DNA of 64,000 nt from Bdellovibrionales bacterium (GCA_027459485.1 DAIDIG010000001.1:550619-614618), one strand, 5' to 3'; counted from the stretch's first letter, positions 17,889-26,885 are shown. Translations and numbers: made by a program. Notes: generated from the letters alone by a model not told the origin.

Positions 17889-18776
17889 TTGCAATATCGA
17901 AGGGGTTTGTTAGCTATTGCTACAATTGCTATTTCCTGTTCAGCCCAGGCAATAGTCAACGGGCTGGATATTAGCGCAAAGGTATTCCCATCGGTCGCGA
18001 AAATTTTGATTACCGCATATAACTCAAATGCGAAAAAAATTGAGTATTCTTGTACCGGCGTTTTTTTGAGCGATTCTTTGCTTTTAACGGCCGGGCACTG
18101 CGCGCCTGGCGGGCGTTCTGGTATCCTGGTTAAACCCAACGGCATTGAACTATACTCATTTGGAGATAAGCCGCTGGCGCACCCGGTGCGTGCGGTTGCA
18201 ATCTATTCGAACTTTGATCTTTCGGCTGAAGAAATGGGTAAACGACTAACGAAGCGAGATCAAGGTTTAAAGCAATACGCAACTCAAGCACCGGGATGTT
18301 ACTCGGTTCGTGTTCCATTGTTATCGTTAGATACAGTCGATCTCTCAGTGGTAAAATTTCCGAAGAACACTTCGGCTAATTTTGAAGCGATTGATTTCGG
18401 TTATCGACCAAGGCTAACCGATAATGTTCAGTATGTGGGATTCGGTATTAACGTAAACCCATTTGACGGCTCTAGTTTTCTTTTGTTTTCGGGCCTTGAA
18501 ACTCAAAAACGCTTAGGTGCCGGCTCAATAATGCGCATTTCAGATATATACGCCGCGACTAAAGCGCCGGTTTACAAAACTTATGCCGCCCAAGGGGATT
18601 CTGGATCTCCTGTATTTTTTAAAAATAGGCTTATCGGTATAATGTCATATATCGATCAAAACTGTGAATCAGAGTATGGCGGTGATTATGGCATACTCAA
18701 TGCGTTCACTTATTTGTCGGCAAAAAAGTCTATCCAATTTCTCCAGAACGCTCTACACTTTCTGATCAAAATCTAA
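17889..18776 (+). CDS. Secreted trypsin-like (S1 family) serine protease
   Basis: 295 aa. Signal peptide ends SAQA; the next residues are IVNG, the mature N-terminus of trypsin-like enzymes, so there seems to be almost no propeptide. The catalytic triad is visible: His70 in LTAGHC, Asp151 in VDLSVVKF, Ser238 in GDSGSP. A loop of about 30 residues between His and Asp (around GKRLTKRDQG) is longer than in trypsin. Cys pairs C55-C71 and a C-terminal pair fit disulfides. The start is TTG 17889 directly after a G9 ribosome-binding tract. Expected to act outside the cell or in the periplasm; the substrate is unknown. Confidence 0.92.
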   Translation: MQYRRGLLAIATIAISCSAQAIVNGLDISAKVFPSVAKILITAYNSNAKKIEYSCTGVFLSDSLLLTAGHCAPGGRSGILVKPNGIELYSFGDKPLAHPVRAVAIYSNFDLSAEEMGKRLTKRDQGLKQYATQAPGCYSVRVPLLSLDTVDLSVVKFPKNTSANFEAIDFGYRPRLTDNVQYVGFGINVNPFDGSSFLLFSGLETQKRLGAGSIMRISDIYAATKAPVYKTYAAQGDSGSPVFFKNRLIGIMSYIDQNCESEYGGDYGILNAFTYLSAKKSIQFLQNALHFLIKI

Positions 18777-18852
18777 CAGTTCCCCAATTGTAGTGGGGAC
18801 GCAGTCGAGTTAAGGGTAACCCATAAATCAATAAAGCGTTGAATTGTAATAA

Positions 18853-19542
18853 ATGAAATCAGCAATAGGAGCATTTAGACCGCAGTGCCCGTGGTCCGGT
18901 TTTCAGCCGGCAAATTTTGTGAGCTGCGAACCATTGCGATGTTCAATTGTTCGCGAACCGCTCAATACTTACACGAGCATTGCATACCTGGTTGTGGCAG
19001 TATTTCTCCTGCGGCGTTATTGGGTAAAATCCCAAAGGTCCGACTTAGAGTTTGGAATATTGGCCGGGATCATCGGAATCGCATCACTCTTAGGTCACGG
19101 TTCGTTCACGCGATTTTTCTTCTTTTTTGATTTTGCTGCACAATTCGTTTTCTTCGCATACCTAATATCGTATAACTTAAGCCGCCTTCGACCCATCTCC
19201 GCGCAAAACCGTTTGTTTATTGCGGGAGCACTAATATTTTTTTCGTCCTGGCCATACGCCGCATTTGATAGGTGGGGCGTACTGACGGTTGAAATTTTGG
19301 CCACATTTTATTTACTATTAGAGGTCGCTTGTTTTTTTAAAGATAAACTTCCGCAATATCGGGATCTCGTTTGGTGCGTCACCACATTCAGCGTGGGGTT
19401 TGTATTTTTCTTGCTTGATATTACAAAGATCATTTGCGTACATTCACATTACTTTCAGATGCATTCAGTTTGGCACATACTGAGTGCCATAAGCATTTAC
19501 TTTCTCGCCAATCACTATGCACAAACTGTAGGCGCAAAGTAG
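18853..19542 (+). CDS. Ceramidase-like CREST-superfamily membrane protein
   Basis: 229 aa with about seven hydrophobic segments. Conserved points of the CREST/ceramidase fold are present in the right order: CE..REPLNTYTSIAYL near the start, GHGSFTRFFFFFDFAAQ in the middle, and MHSVWHILSAISIY at the C-terminal end. The Ser/His/Asp/His set would bind a zinc ion inside the membrane for amide-bond hydrolysis of lipids. It could act on lipids of this cell or of another organism. Weak ribosome-binding site at ATG 18853. No operon partner; it is convergent with the photolyase gene. Confidence 0.7.
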   Translation: MKSAIGAFRPQCPWSGFQPANFVSCEPLRCSIVREPLNTYTSIAYLVVAVFLLRRYWVKSQRSDLEFGILAGIIGIASLLGHGSFTRFFFFFDFAAQFVFFAYLISYNLSRLRPISAQNRLFIAGALIFFSSWPYAAFDRWGVLTVEILATFYLLLEVACFFKDKLPQYRDLVWCVTTFSVGFVFFLLDITKIICVHSHYFQMHSVWHILSAISIYFLANHYAQTVGAK

Positions 19543-19547
19543 TACAT

Positions 19548-21032
19548 TCAAGATTTATATAATCGTATAGCTTTGTCACGTTGGATGGAGTGATCAACTA
19601 TCGGTCGAGGGTAATTCCATTTGCTACGATCCGAATCAGCATCGTGGATGACTTCAGGTGGAGCGTCTTTAAGCTCTGATACAAACGTTTTTACATAGAT
19701 GCCTTCAGGGTCAAACTTTGCGCCCTGAAGCCAGGGATTAAAGACTCGAAAATATGGCTGTGGATCACAGCCGGTTGAGGCGGCCCACTGCCAACCTCCG
19801 TTATTGGGAGCAAGGTCACCATCGAGAAGTTCTTTCATGAAATGGTTTTCACCCCAACGCCAGTCGATAAGAAGATGTTTTGTCAGAAACGATGCCACTA
19901 TCATTCGCACTCGGTTATGCATCCACCCCGTTTTTAAGAGTTGCCTCATCCCGGCATCGACAATGGGGAAACCCGTTGCACCTTCTTTCCAGCGTTCAAA
20001 ATGATTCTTATTATTTTCCCATTTGAGATGTTCAAATTTAGGATTAAAGCTATGCTTTTCGACCTGTGGCTTATGATAAAGAATGGAGTAGTAAAACTCA
20101 CGCCATGCAATTTCCTTTGTGAATTGGTTTTTTCCGCCGGCTGCTTTCCAATTTCGTCCATCTAAGCTTAATGCGTCAATGACTTGGGCCGAAGACAGGC
20201 TCCCGTTTTTCAAAAAAATTGACAGCTTTGACGTTCCGCCGACAGAGGGGATGTCGCGCTTATCTTTGTAGGCATCAAGTCTTTTTTTAAAAGCGAGCAA
20301 CTGCTCATAAGCTGCGAAAAATCCGGCTTTTGGAATTTCGATGGTCACGTTTTTAGAGTTAAGATCTGAAAATCTAACTAACGAATCGACAAATGGAAAG
20401 TCTCGATTCTTAGCTATCTCAATCCATTTGATTTTAAAAAGATCAGATGTCCTGTTTTTCTTTGCAAAATAATCTTTAGCCGTTGCTTGATCTTTAATCC
20501 TTTTGACCCCCTCAGAACTTGCGAGGTTATCAAACCATTTTCGGGAAAAGGGCGAATAAACCTGGTAAAAGTCGCCTTGTTTTGCGCTCTTTAAAATTTC
20601 GTGAGGTTCAAATATAAGATGATCTCTAAAATCAGACGAGTTGACCCCTTCGTCTTTCAAGACTTTTTTGATCGTTGCATCTCGCTCGCGGGCGAATGGT
20701 TCGTAGTCTCGGTTCCAAGTAACGATTTTGGGTAGAGGAATATTTTTTGACCTACAATAATGAAAGAGCTTGGGAAATGCCTCATGCGGGAGGCAATCGA
20801 CTACGAGGAGGTCTCCTCCTTGTTCAGTTAAGTCCGCCTTAAGGGCCTTCAAAGTTTCTAAGAAAAACGCAAAGCGGTTGCTTGAAAAGTCGGGTCTTGC
20901 CAAAAACTTAGAGTCAAAACAAAAAATCCCAAGCGTTCGGCCTTGGACTTGCTTCCAGTTTTCTTTAAGCGCCTTGTTGCCGGGCACACGCAAATCGCGT
21001 CTAAACCAATGAAGCCCCCAATCGTCAATCAT
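19548..21032 (-). CDS. phrB: Deoxyribodipyrimidine photolyase (cryptochrome/photolyase family)
   Basis: Light-driven repair of UV pyrimidine dimers in DNA. The N-terminal antenna domain opens with GLHWFRRDLR; the C-terminal FAD domain shows TGFPIVDAGMRQL, WMHNRVRMIVASFLTKHLLIDWRWGE and the hallmark GGWQWAASTGCDPQPYFRVFNP, as in class I CPD photolyases. The track ORF starts at a TTG (21122) inside the upstream gene; ATG 21032 just before the Rossmann-like strand gives 494 aa, close to family length. It is the second gene of an operon with the TIGR01777 epimerase, a pairing seen in other bacteria. Confidence 0.95.
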   Translation of the reverse strand: MIDDWGLHWFRRDLRVPGNKALKENWKQVQGRTLGIFCFDSKFLARPDFSSNRFAFFLETLKALKADLTEQGGDLLVVDCLPHEAFPKLFHYCRSKNIPLPKIVTWNRDYEPFARERDATIKKVLKDEGVNSSDFRDHLIFEPHEILKSAKQGDFYQVYSPFSRKWFDNLASSEGVKRIKDQATAKDYFAKKNRTSDLFKIKWIEIAKNRDFPFVDSLVRFSDLNSKNVTIEIPKAGFFAAYEQLLAFKKRLDAYKDKRDIPSVGGTSKLSIFLKNGSLSSAQVIDALSLDGRNWKAAGGKNQFTKEIAWREFYYSILYHKPQVEKHSFNPKFEHLKWENNKNHFERWKEGATGFPIVDAGMRQLLKTGWMHNRVRMIVASFLTKHLLIDWRWGENHFMKELLDGDLAPNNGGWQWAASTGCDPQPYFRVFNPWLQGAKFDPEGIYVKTFVSELKDAPPEVIHDADSDRSKWNYPRPIVDHSIQRDKAIRLYKS

Positions 21033-21096
21033 TTTGGTATCCACGGGAAGAATCGAATGGCAATTGCAAACTCGCAAATTAGTAGCTCTAAAGTGG

Positions 21097-22452
21097 TCAC
21101 CCAATTTCACCTTTGCGCTCAAGCTCCCTTATTTTCTCTTGGCGGAACTTGAAGATTTCGTTCACGTCCCTTCGTATGATGGGTAAAAGAAGTTTGCCAA
21201 AAATATGCCCGGGCGGTTGGAAGGTGACTTCATCAGAAATTAGAGTTCCACCGTTCACAGAGTCGAACGTATGCACATGATGCCATTTCTTATACGGACC
21301 CTTGAGCTGATCATCGACAAATTTGAACCCTGGCACCCATTCGCTGATGAGTGTTTTCCATTTTACGGTAACGCCGTGGATTTTTAACTTGTAATCGATG
21401 AGGCTGCCCTTCTGGATCTCGGGTGTTGATTTTTTATAAATATGAAAGTTGAGCCAGGGTGGCGTGAGGGTTTCAAGATTTTCCGCTTTTGCAAAGAACG
21501 GGAAAACTTTATCTTTTGCAAGAGGGATGAATTGCCTGGCTCGAAAAGCGTTGTCTAAAATCGATTTTCTTCCGATTAGGTCAGAGAGAGCCGATTCAAG
21601 ATTTTCATATTTGAAACGGAACCCGGTCGAAATTGTTTTTTTAGGTATCACTTTTTGATCGGCGAGTACGGCCTCACTCGCTTCACCCAAAACAAGCTTA
21701 AGAAGGGACGTTGGCGCCTTGCCCAAAACGGGAAGGCCCATCGACCTTGATAATAGCTTTGAAAATTCTCTGTTTGTGACGGGATTTGGTGCCACAATAT
21801 TATAAGCACCGCTAAGTTTTGGGTTTCTTAGCCCAAACTCAATAAAACTGATCATGTCTTCAATATGAACCCAACTCATCCACTGATTGCCACTTCCCAA
21901 AACAACCGGGGCAGACTTTTTAAGAAGCCCACCTTGATTTGAAAGAACAAGGCCCGTCCTTAAAAGGACGGTTCGTACTCCTAAGGTATTTGCTTTGAGA
22001 GCCTCGTTTTCCCATTCCACACAGAGATCGGCTAGAAATCCTTTTCCCGGCTTTGAGTCTTCAGTTTTTGTTTCAGTGCTTGAACCGTAAATTCCGATGG
22101 CGGAGCCAGAGATCAAAACTTTTGGCCTCTTTGGTTCCGGAAGATTTGCAATTGCGGAGATGAGATTTGTAGTACCAAAGATGCGAGAGTCTCGAAGCCT
22201 TTTTTTGCGTTCATTTGTCCAACGCTTGTCAACAATTCCTTCTCCGGCGAGATGAATCACGGCATCGCAGTCTGACAGAGCCTCTGGTGGGGGAGTTTTG
22301 TCGTCGGACCAAGAATAAATATTTTGTTCGGGGAGTTCTGTGAGCCTTTGAGGCGAGCGGGCTAGAGCCAAGACTTCATGGCCGTGGATGAGGAGCCTAT
22401 AAATTAGATTCCTACCAATAAGACCAGTTGCGCCGGTGACTAGAATCCTCAT
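21097..22452 (-). CDS. TIGR01777 family SDR epimerase fused to an SRPBCC domain
   Basis: 451 aa. Residues 1-295 form an NAD(P)-binding extended SDR: VTGATGLIGRNL at the start, HLAGEGIVDKRW, the SGSAIGIYG strand, and the C-terminal region typical of YfcH-like proteins. Residues about 300-450 form an SRPBCC/START-like ligand-binding domain (FFAKAENLETLTPPWLNFHI, VDDQLKGPYKKWHHVHTF, DEVTFQPPGHIFGKLLLP). This fusion is often annotated as a cell division inhibitor SulA-like protein, but its reaction is unknown. Upstream gene of the photolyase, so it may belong to a UV or light response. Confidence 0.92.
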   Translation of the reverse strand: MRILVTGATGLIGRNLIYRLLIHGHEVLALARSPQRLTELPEQNIYSWSDDKTPPPEALSDCDAVIHLAGEGIVDKRWTNERKKRLRDSRIFGTTNLISAIANLPEPKRPKVLISGSAIGIYGSSTETKTEDSKPGKGFLADLCVEWENEALKANTLGVRTVLLRTGLVLSNQGGLLKKSAPVVLGSGNQWMSWVHIEDMISFIEFGLRNPKLSGAYNIVAPNPVTNREFSKLLSRSMGLPVLGKAPTSLLKLVLGEASEAVLADQKVIPKKTISTGFRFKYENLESALSDLIGRKSILDNAFRARQFIPLAKDKVFPFFAKAENLETLTPPWLNFHIYKKSTPEIQKGSLIDYKLKIHGVTVKWKTLISEWVPGFKFVDDQLKGPYKKWHHVHTFDSVNGGTLISDEVTFQPPGHIFGKLLLPIIRRDVNEIFKFRQEKIRELERKGEIG

Positions 22453-22595
22453 TATTTAGGTCCCTTTTTTTGTGTCGTGCACTATTGGCGCCGGTTATTG
22501 CGCACATTCTCGGCAATCGCAAGATGCAATTTGAAAGGTGACAGCTGTTGCGGCAGCATTGTAAAATCTCAACTATTGTCGAAGGGTAGTCACCT

Positions 22596-23612
22596 ATGAA
22601 AGCAACTGTACTCTATGGGCCGAGAGATGTTCGCTATGAAGACGTTCCTGAGCCGACGATACAAGAGCCAACGGATGCGATCATCAAACTTTCGGCGAGC
22701 TGTGTTTGCGGGTCTGATCTGTGGCCGTATCGAGGGGCAAATCCGATTAACGAACCGATGCGCATGGGTCACGAATATTGCGGGGTCGTCGTTGAAGTCG
22801 GCAGCGGCGTAAAGACTGTCAAGCGGGGCCAGTTTGTTGTCGGTTCGTTTTGCATTTCTGATAACACATGCCCGCATTGTCAGTTCGGGTTTCAATCGTC
22901 GTGCGAACAACGAGAGTTCATGTCGGGCGGCCAGGCACCGATCGCACGAGTGCCTTTAGCGGATGGCACCTTGGTGGCGACTGAAGAGATGCCGCCTGAA
23001 GATTTAATTCCCAGCCTCCTTGCGGCGTCTGACGTTTTGGGTACCGGGTGGTACGCTGCCGATGCCGCTCGCGTTCAGCCGGGGTCAACGGTGGCGGTGG
23101 TCGGTGACGGCGCAGTCGGGCTGATGGGTGTTCTTTCAGCAAAACAAATGGGGGCCGAAAAAGTTATCGCTATGAGCCGGCACAAATCGCGACAAGAACT
23201 CGCTCTCGCATTTGGCGCAACCCACATAGTGACTGAACGAGGTGAAGCGGGGGTTTCGCAAATAAAGAAGATTACAAAAAATGTTGGAGCCGATGCCGTA
23301 CTTGAATGCGTGGGCACGCAAGAGTCGATGAATCAGGCACTTTACTGTGCCCGCCCAGGTGCGATGATCGGATACGTTGGTGTTCCGCACGGGGTTAAGT
23401 TTGACGGCCAAGAACTTTTCATGCTTCAACGCGGGATGATTGGCGGGCCCGCCCCCGTTCGCCGGTTTTTGCCCGATCTCATGGGCTTAATTTTGAACCG
23501 AAAAATTAATCCGGGCAAATTTTTTGACCTGAAAATCCCTATCAGGGACGTAGCCGAAGGGTATAAAGCGATGGACGAGCGTCGGGCGATCAAAGCTCTG
23601 TTGAGCGTTTGA
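22596..23612 (+). CDS. Zinc-dependent alcohol dehydrogenase (MDR family)
   Basis: 338 aa medium-chain dehydrogenase. Catalytic zinc ligands are in CVCGSDLW and MGHEYCG; the structural zinc loop is CPHCQFGFQSSCEQ. The cofactor fold has VVGDGAVGLMGV. Zinc-dependent oxidation or reduction of an alcohol/aldehyde with NAD(P); specificity cannot be read. The gene reads toward the TetR gene at 23632, whose 3' end lies 19 bp past this stop, so the two genes are convergent. Confidence 0.93.
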   Translation: MKATVLYGPRDVRYEDVPEPTIQEPTDAIIKLSASCVCGSDLWPYRGANPINEPMRMGHEYCGVVVEVGSGVKTVKRGQFVVGSFCISDNTCPHCQFGFQSSCEQREFMSGGQAPIARVPLADGTLVATEEMPPEDLIPSLLAASDVLGTGWYAADAARVQPGSTVAVVGDGAVGLMGVLSAKQMGAEKVIAMSRHKSRQELALAFGATHIVTERGEAGVSQIKKITKNVGADAVLECVGTQESMNQALYCARPGAMIGYVGVPHGVKFDGQELFMLQRGMIGGPAPVRRFLPDLMGLILNRKINPGKFFDLKIPIRDVAEGYKAMDERRAIKALLSV

Positions 23613-23631
23613 GTTGGCGTACTTTAATCCT

Positions 23632-24276
23632 TCAATTCCCGTCACTTTGACCAACGGTGATAAACTGGCTTAGTGTCGAATTCAGCATCTGCCGCGAAAC
23701 AGATTGGACGACAGCATTGGGCGCACCAGAGGCCTGTAGCACGCGAAGGCCCCAAACATTACAAATTATAGACTTTGCAATTTCTTTAAATTTCGCATCA
23801 TCAAATGAGCCCGAGCTTTTTAAATATAAATAAATTTCATTTTCTATCAAATTTAAATAGTGACATGCCATTTTGTGTAAACGATTCTTGGCAACCGCGT
23901 TTTCGATGACCGTCTTTACCAAAAAACACCCTCTGCGTTGCGACTCTAATTTTTGCCGATTAATAATGGTTGCAAAAAAGTTTTTGATTCCGGCCGGCGC
24001 AGGCGCCGAGCGCAAAGATCTTTGGGCTTCAGCAACCGCGCGCTCGCCGTATAGTCGAAGAGTTGCTATGAATAAGTTCTCTTTATTCTTAAAAGTGCCG
24101 TATAGGCTGCCCGGCAGAAGTCCAGTCGATTGAACGAGGTCTGAAACAGCTGCGCCTTCGAATCCTCGGTCCCAGAACAATTCCAAAGCATTCTGTACGG
24201 CGGTGTGATGCTCGCGTTTGTGGGGGCGCCCAGCTTGCCTCAGAGGGTTCGATCGAGTTGTCCTTAGCTTTTTCAT
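23632..24276 (-). CDS. TetR/AcrR family transcriptional regulator
   Basis: 214 aa. The N-terminal HTH covers residues 18-65: AVQNALELFWDRGFEGAAVSDLVQ and STGLLPGSLYGTFKNKENLF, the standard TetR recognition helix pattern. The C-terminal ligand domain is all-helical. It is divergent from a peroxiredoxin-like gene across a 135-bp gap that holds two related 16-bp sites, so it very likely represses that gene, and perhaps itself, until an inducer (oxidant or electrophile) binds. The start ATG 24276 has a poor ribosome-binding site. Confidence 0.9.
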   Translation of the reverse strand: MKKLRTTRSNPLRQAGRPHKREHHTAVQNALELFWDRGFEGAAVSDLVQSTGLLPGSLYGTFKNKENLFIATLRLYGERAVAEAQRSLRSAPAPAGIKNFFATIINRQKLESQRRGCFLVKTVIENAVAKNRLHKMACHYLNLIENEIYLYLKSSGSFDDAKFKEIAKSIICNVWGLRVLQASGAPNAVVQSVSRQMLNSTLSQFITVGQSDGN

Positions 24277-24317
24277 TGTACCAATCTATCACAAATCCGC
24301 GCGCATTTGCACCATTT

Positions 24318-24333
24318 TTGACGGTTCGTTCAA
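24318..24333. promoter_or_regulatory. Candidate TetR operator 1
   Basis: TTGACGGTTCGTTCAA, of the form TTGA-N8-TCAA. Its reverse complement matches operator 2 at 12 of 16 positions. It lies just upstream of the -35 of the peroxiredoxin promoter. Confidence 0.5.
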
Positions 24334-24339
24334 TAATTA

Positions 24340-24368
24340 TTGCTTTAAACTTCACGCCTTGCTATTAT
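24340..24368 (+). promoter_or_regulatory. Sigma-70-type promoter of the peroxiredoxin gene
   Basis: TTGCTT, 17-nt spacer, TATTAT. The -10 is overlapped at its 3' edge by candidate TetR operator 2. The gene's ATG is 44 nt downstream of the -10. Confidence 0.6.
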
Positions 24369-24383
24369 TGAACGGTCACTCAA
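24368..24383. promoter_or_regulatory. Candidate TetR operator 2
   Basis: TTGAACGGTCACTCAA, again TTGA-N8-TCAA, starting 50 bp from operator 1 and covering the end of the -10 through the likely start site. The positions suit repression by steric blocking. A 10-bp inverted repeat GTTCAATAAT / ATTATTGAAC also links the two sites. Confidence 0.5.
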
Positions 24384-24411
24384 AAAATAGAATCATTTTA
24401 AGGAGGTAATT

Positions 24412-25065
24412 ATGGTGAAGTTACGGCAGGCTCTGGCTGCTCATAAAACTGAGGTTAAAAATAAGGCCCCAAAGGACGTGTTGGCAGTAATGGAGAAAGC
24501 GACCATAAATCTCCGCGCCAGCGGAATCGAAAGCAAAGCACTGTTGACGGGCGATAAAATACCTAACTTTACCTTGCCCAATCAACATGGTGTCGCTCGA
24601 AGATTTAATGACTATCTAGCGCGTGGGCCGGTAGTCTTGAATATCTATCGAGGGGGATGGTGCCCTTATTGCAATCTGGAAATGAGAGCTTTGCATCAAG
24701 TCCTTCCAGAAATAAAAAAACGAGGTGCGCAGCTAGTGGCGATGTCGCCTGAGACGCCAGAAAAAGCGGAGCAGACTTCAAAACGTAACGAAATAGACAT
24801 AGACATATTAAGCGATTCGGGTAACCGCGTATCAGCTCAACTTGGCCTCGTATTTGAACTCCCTGAAGAGCTTAGACCAATATACGAAAAGTTTGGCATC
24901 GATATCCCGGGCTACAACGGAGATCGAACTTTTAAACTTCCGGTGCCAGCGACATATATTATTTCGAGAGATGGAATCATAAGGCACCATTTTGTAAATG
25001 CTGATTATACCGACCGTTTGGAGCCTGCCGAAATACTGGCCGCGCTAGATGCGATTCGGGAATAG
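24412..25065 (+). CDS. Peroxiredoxin-like AhpC/TSA family protein
   Basis: 217 aa. A helical N-terminal segment of about 45 aa is followed by the thioredoxin fold (GDKIPNFTLPNQHGV, then VLNIYRGGWCPYCNLEMRAL) with CPYC as the redox-active site in place of the usual peroxiredoxin TxxC. It is expected to reduce peroxides or thiols in the cytoplasm. It has an excellent ribosome-binding site, AAGGAGGT 4 nt before the ATG. Divergent TetR regulator with two candidate operators in the promoter. Confidence 0.9.
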   Translation: MVKLRQALAAHKTEVKNKAPKDVLAVMEKATINLRASGIESKALLTGDKIPNFTLPNQHGVARRFNDYLARGPVVLNIYRGGWCPYCNLEMRALHQVLPEIKKRGAQLVAMSPETPEKAEQTSKRNEIDIDILSDSGNRVSAQLGLVFELPEELRPIYEKFGIDIPGYNGDRTFKLPVPATYIISRDGIIRHHFVNADYTDRLEPAEILAALDAIRE

Positions 25066-25091
25066 TCAATCAGTCCGGATTCAATTTGAAG

Positions 25092-26885
25092 TCAATTCGT
25101 TGTCCAGCCAAAATTGTTGATATAAAAAATCACGCTTTGGCTAGGCTGAATTGTTGATTTGTAAAAAGAAGTCCGACGGTAATACATTGTTTCGCTCGGT
25201 AGATTGGTTGTTGAATTTATGCCTGGCCCAGCAATTGTGAATTTACCTACTGCACCATTTTGGGCATAATTTATGATGTAGGTGCCTGAAGGCACACCAG
25301 GTCCGGTTATGAATCCACCAGCATCTACAATAGATGGCCCGGAGTTAATTTTTGTAACGGTTAAGGTATTGCCCGAAATTGAGCCGGTAAAGCTGCATGT
25401 TCCGATGCCAAGATCGACGAGTGGGATTTTGTAAGTTGCCCACGTGTTTGGTTTGGGTGTTGGCCCATAGGCAAAAACATTCGAAATTGAATTCCATCCG
25501 TAGACATCACCCGGCGGCAGACGTGACACGTGACTCAGAAAGAGGCTGTAGCCAGCCGTAGCGCCTGGGTTAATATCGATGGTGTAATAATTAAAGGCGC
25601 CGATTTCTAAATTATCTATTATTGCCATTGGGGCTGCCGCCACGGGATTAAGGCCGCCCCCGTTTGTCATATTTGCTTCAAGATCGAAAACTCCACCAAG
25701 CGGATTGCCATTTGAGCTGTTATAAGTCGAAATTGCGCCACCATAGTCAAAGTTGTATTCGCTCCAGTTTGAATAGCCATTTTGGTACCCATATGCTGAG
25801 TAGTTTGCCGTGAGCGGCCCTTCTCCGCCTTTAGTATCTACGGCAGAAACCGCATACGAGTAAGTGGCCGTTGCGGGGGCCGTGACATCTGGCACAGCAC
25901 TACCAGTCGCAGATGTGTCTTGAAATATCCAAGCGCTAAACGTGATCGGGGCAGTTGCGGTGCCGGCGGTTTGCGAAATATTCACGTGGTAAGTTCCAAC
26001 TCCGCCTGTTGATCCACTGAGTTGTGGTTGGTCAATCATTGTGCCGGCGGCTACACCCGCGCCTTGCCAACGAGCGCCCTCAATAAGATTGCCCGATAAA
26101 ACTGAAGTGACCGTAAGCATATTGCCCGAAATATATCCCTTAAACTGGGTCGGGGCAGACGCAGTCGCATAGGCAATACCGTTTCGATATATTTTATAAT
26201 GGTCGATCGGATTCGGACCAGGAGTCGCCGCTTGCCATTCAATCGCTTGATAATTTGATAATGCCATCGCAACGGCGCCATAGTTATTATTCAAATTAGG
26301 TCCGCCTTGGTTGACCAAATCAAGACCTGTTGGGGCTGAGGGCAGACTCGATGACCCACCTGATCCACTGATCGTAATAATCGCGCTTGCGAGCGCTATT
26401 GTTACGCCGCCTTTCGGATTGGAGAGCGAGATTGTAAAAGATTTTTGCCCAGAAAACGGGTTCACATTATTAATTGAAATTATAATTGTTTTTGTTGAAG
26501 AGTCACCGGCAGCCCAATTGAGCGTTCCGCCGATCGCCGTGTAGTCGCTCCCGGCGAGAGCCGTGCCATCAATTGTTGCATAATCAGCGCTAACGGCGCC
26601 TGCTGAGCCGGCAACTCGAGTGATCTGAATGGAAATGGAGCCCGCGCTTTGCGAAACCATCAAAGTGCTGTTAGCGAATTGCAAACTGCCAGATGATGTC
26701 GCGGACGATGTGCTAGAGCCATCTGAACTGCCCAAACTTGCTAAGCTCGAGTTTGCGCTAAAGCTGCCTGAACAATTATTAAACAAAACAAGTAACCCAG
26801 CCAAAATCCCAATTGCTGTAATAAACTTAGATTGCCTCAAATTGCCATTGTACCGCAATGCCACATAACACCCCCAGAATCGCAT
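25092..26885 (-). CDS. Surface lipoprotein with Calx-beta and FN3-like domains
   Basis: About 597 aa. The lipobox is VLFNNC, followed by a Ser/Gly-rich linker. Residues 70-175 match a Calx-beta domain (YATIDGTALAGSDYTAIGGTLNWAAGDSSTKTI). Next comes an FN3-like part (PSAPTGLDL, PIDHYKIYRNG) holding inserted repeats of the type (S)ISGNTLTVT that occur twice. The C-terminus resembles a carbohydrate-binding jelly roll. Start is uncertain: ATG 26885 lies 6 nt after a sigma-28-like -10 (leaderless), while GTG 26864 has GGGGG upstream. It is downstream of the 29604 lipoprotein on the same strand but has its own promoter cassette. Confidence 0.82.
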   Translation of the reverse strand: MRFWGCYVALRYNGNLRQSKFITAIGILAGLLVLFNNCSGSFSANSSLASLGSSDGSSTSSATSSGSLQFANSTLMVSQSAGSISIQITRVAGSAGAVSADYATIDGTALAGSDYTAIGGTLNWAAGDSSTKTIIISINNVNPFSGQKSFTISLSNPKGGVTIALASAIITISGSGGSSSLPSAPTGLDLVNQGGPNLNNNYGAVAMALSNYQAIEWQAATPGPNPIDHYKIYRNGIAYATASAPTQFKGYISGNMLTVTSVLSGNLIEGARWQGAGVAAGTMIDQPQLSGSTGGVGTYHVNISQTAGTATAPITFSAWIFQDTSATGSAVPDVTAPATATYSYAVSAVDTKGGEGPLTANYSAYGYQNGYSNWSEYNFDYGGAISTYNSSNGNPLGGVFDLEANMTNGGGLNPVAAAPMAIIDNLEIGAFNYYTIDINPGATAGYSLFLSHVSRLPPGDVYGWNSISNVFAYGPTPKPNTWATYKIPLVDLGIGTCSFTGSISGNTLTVTKINSGPSIVDAGGFITGPGVPSGTYIINYAQNGAVGKFTIAGPGINSTTNLPSETMYYRRTSFYKSTIQPSQSVIFYINNFGWTTN

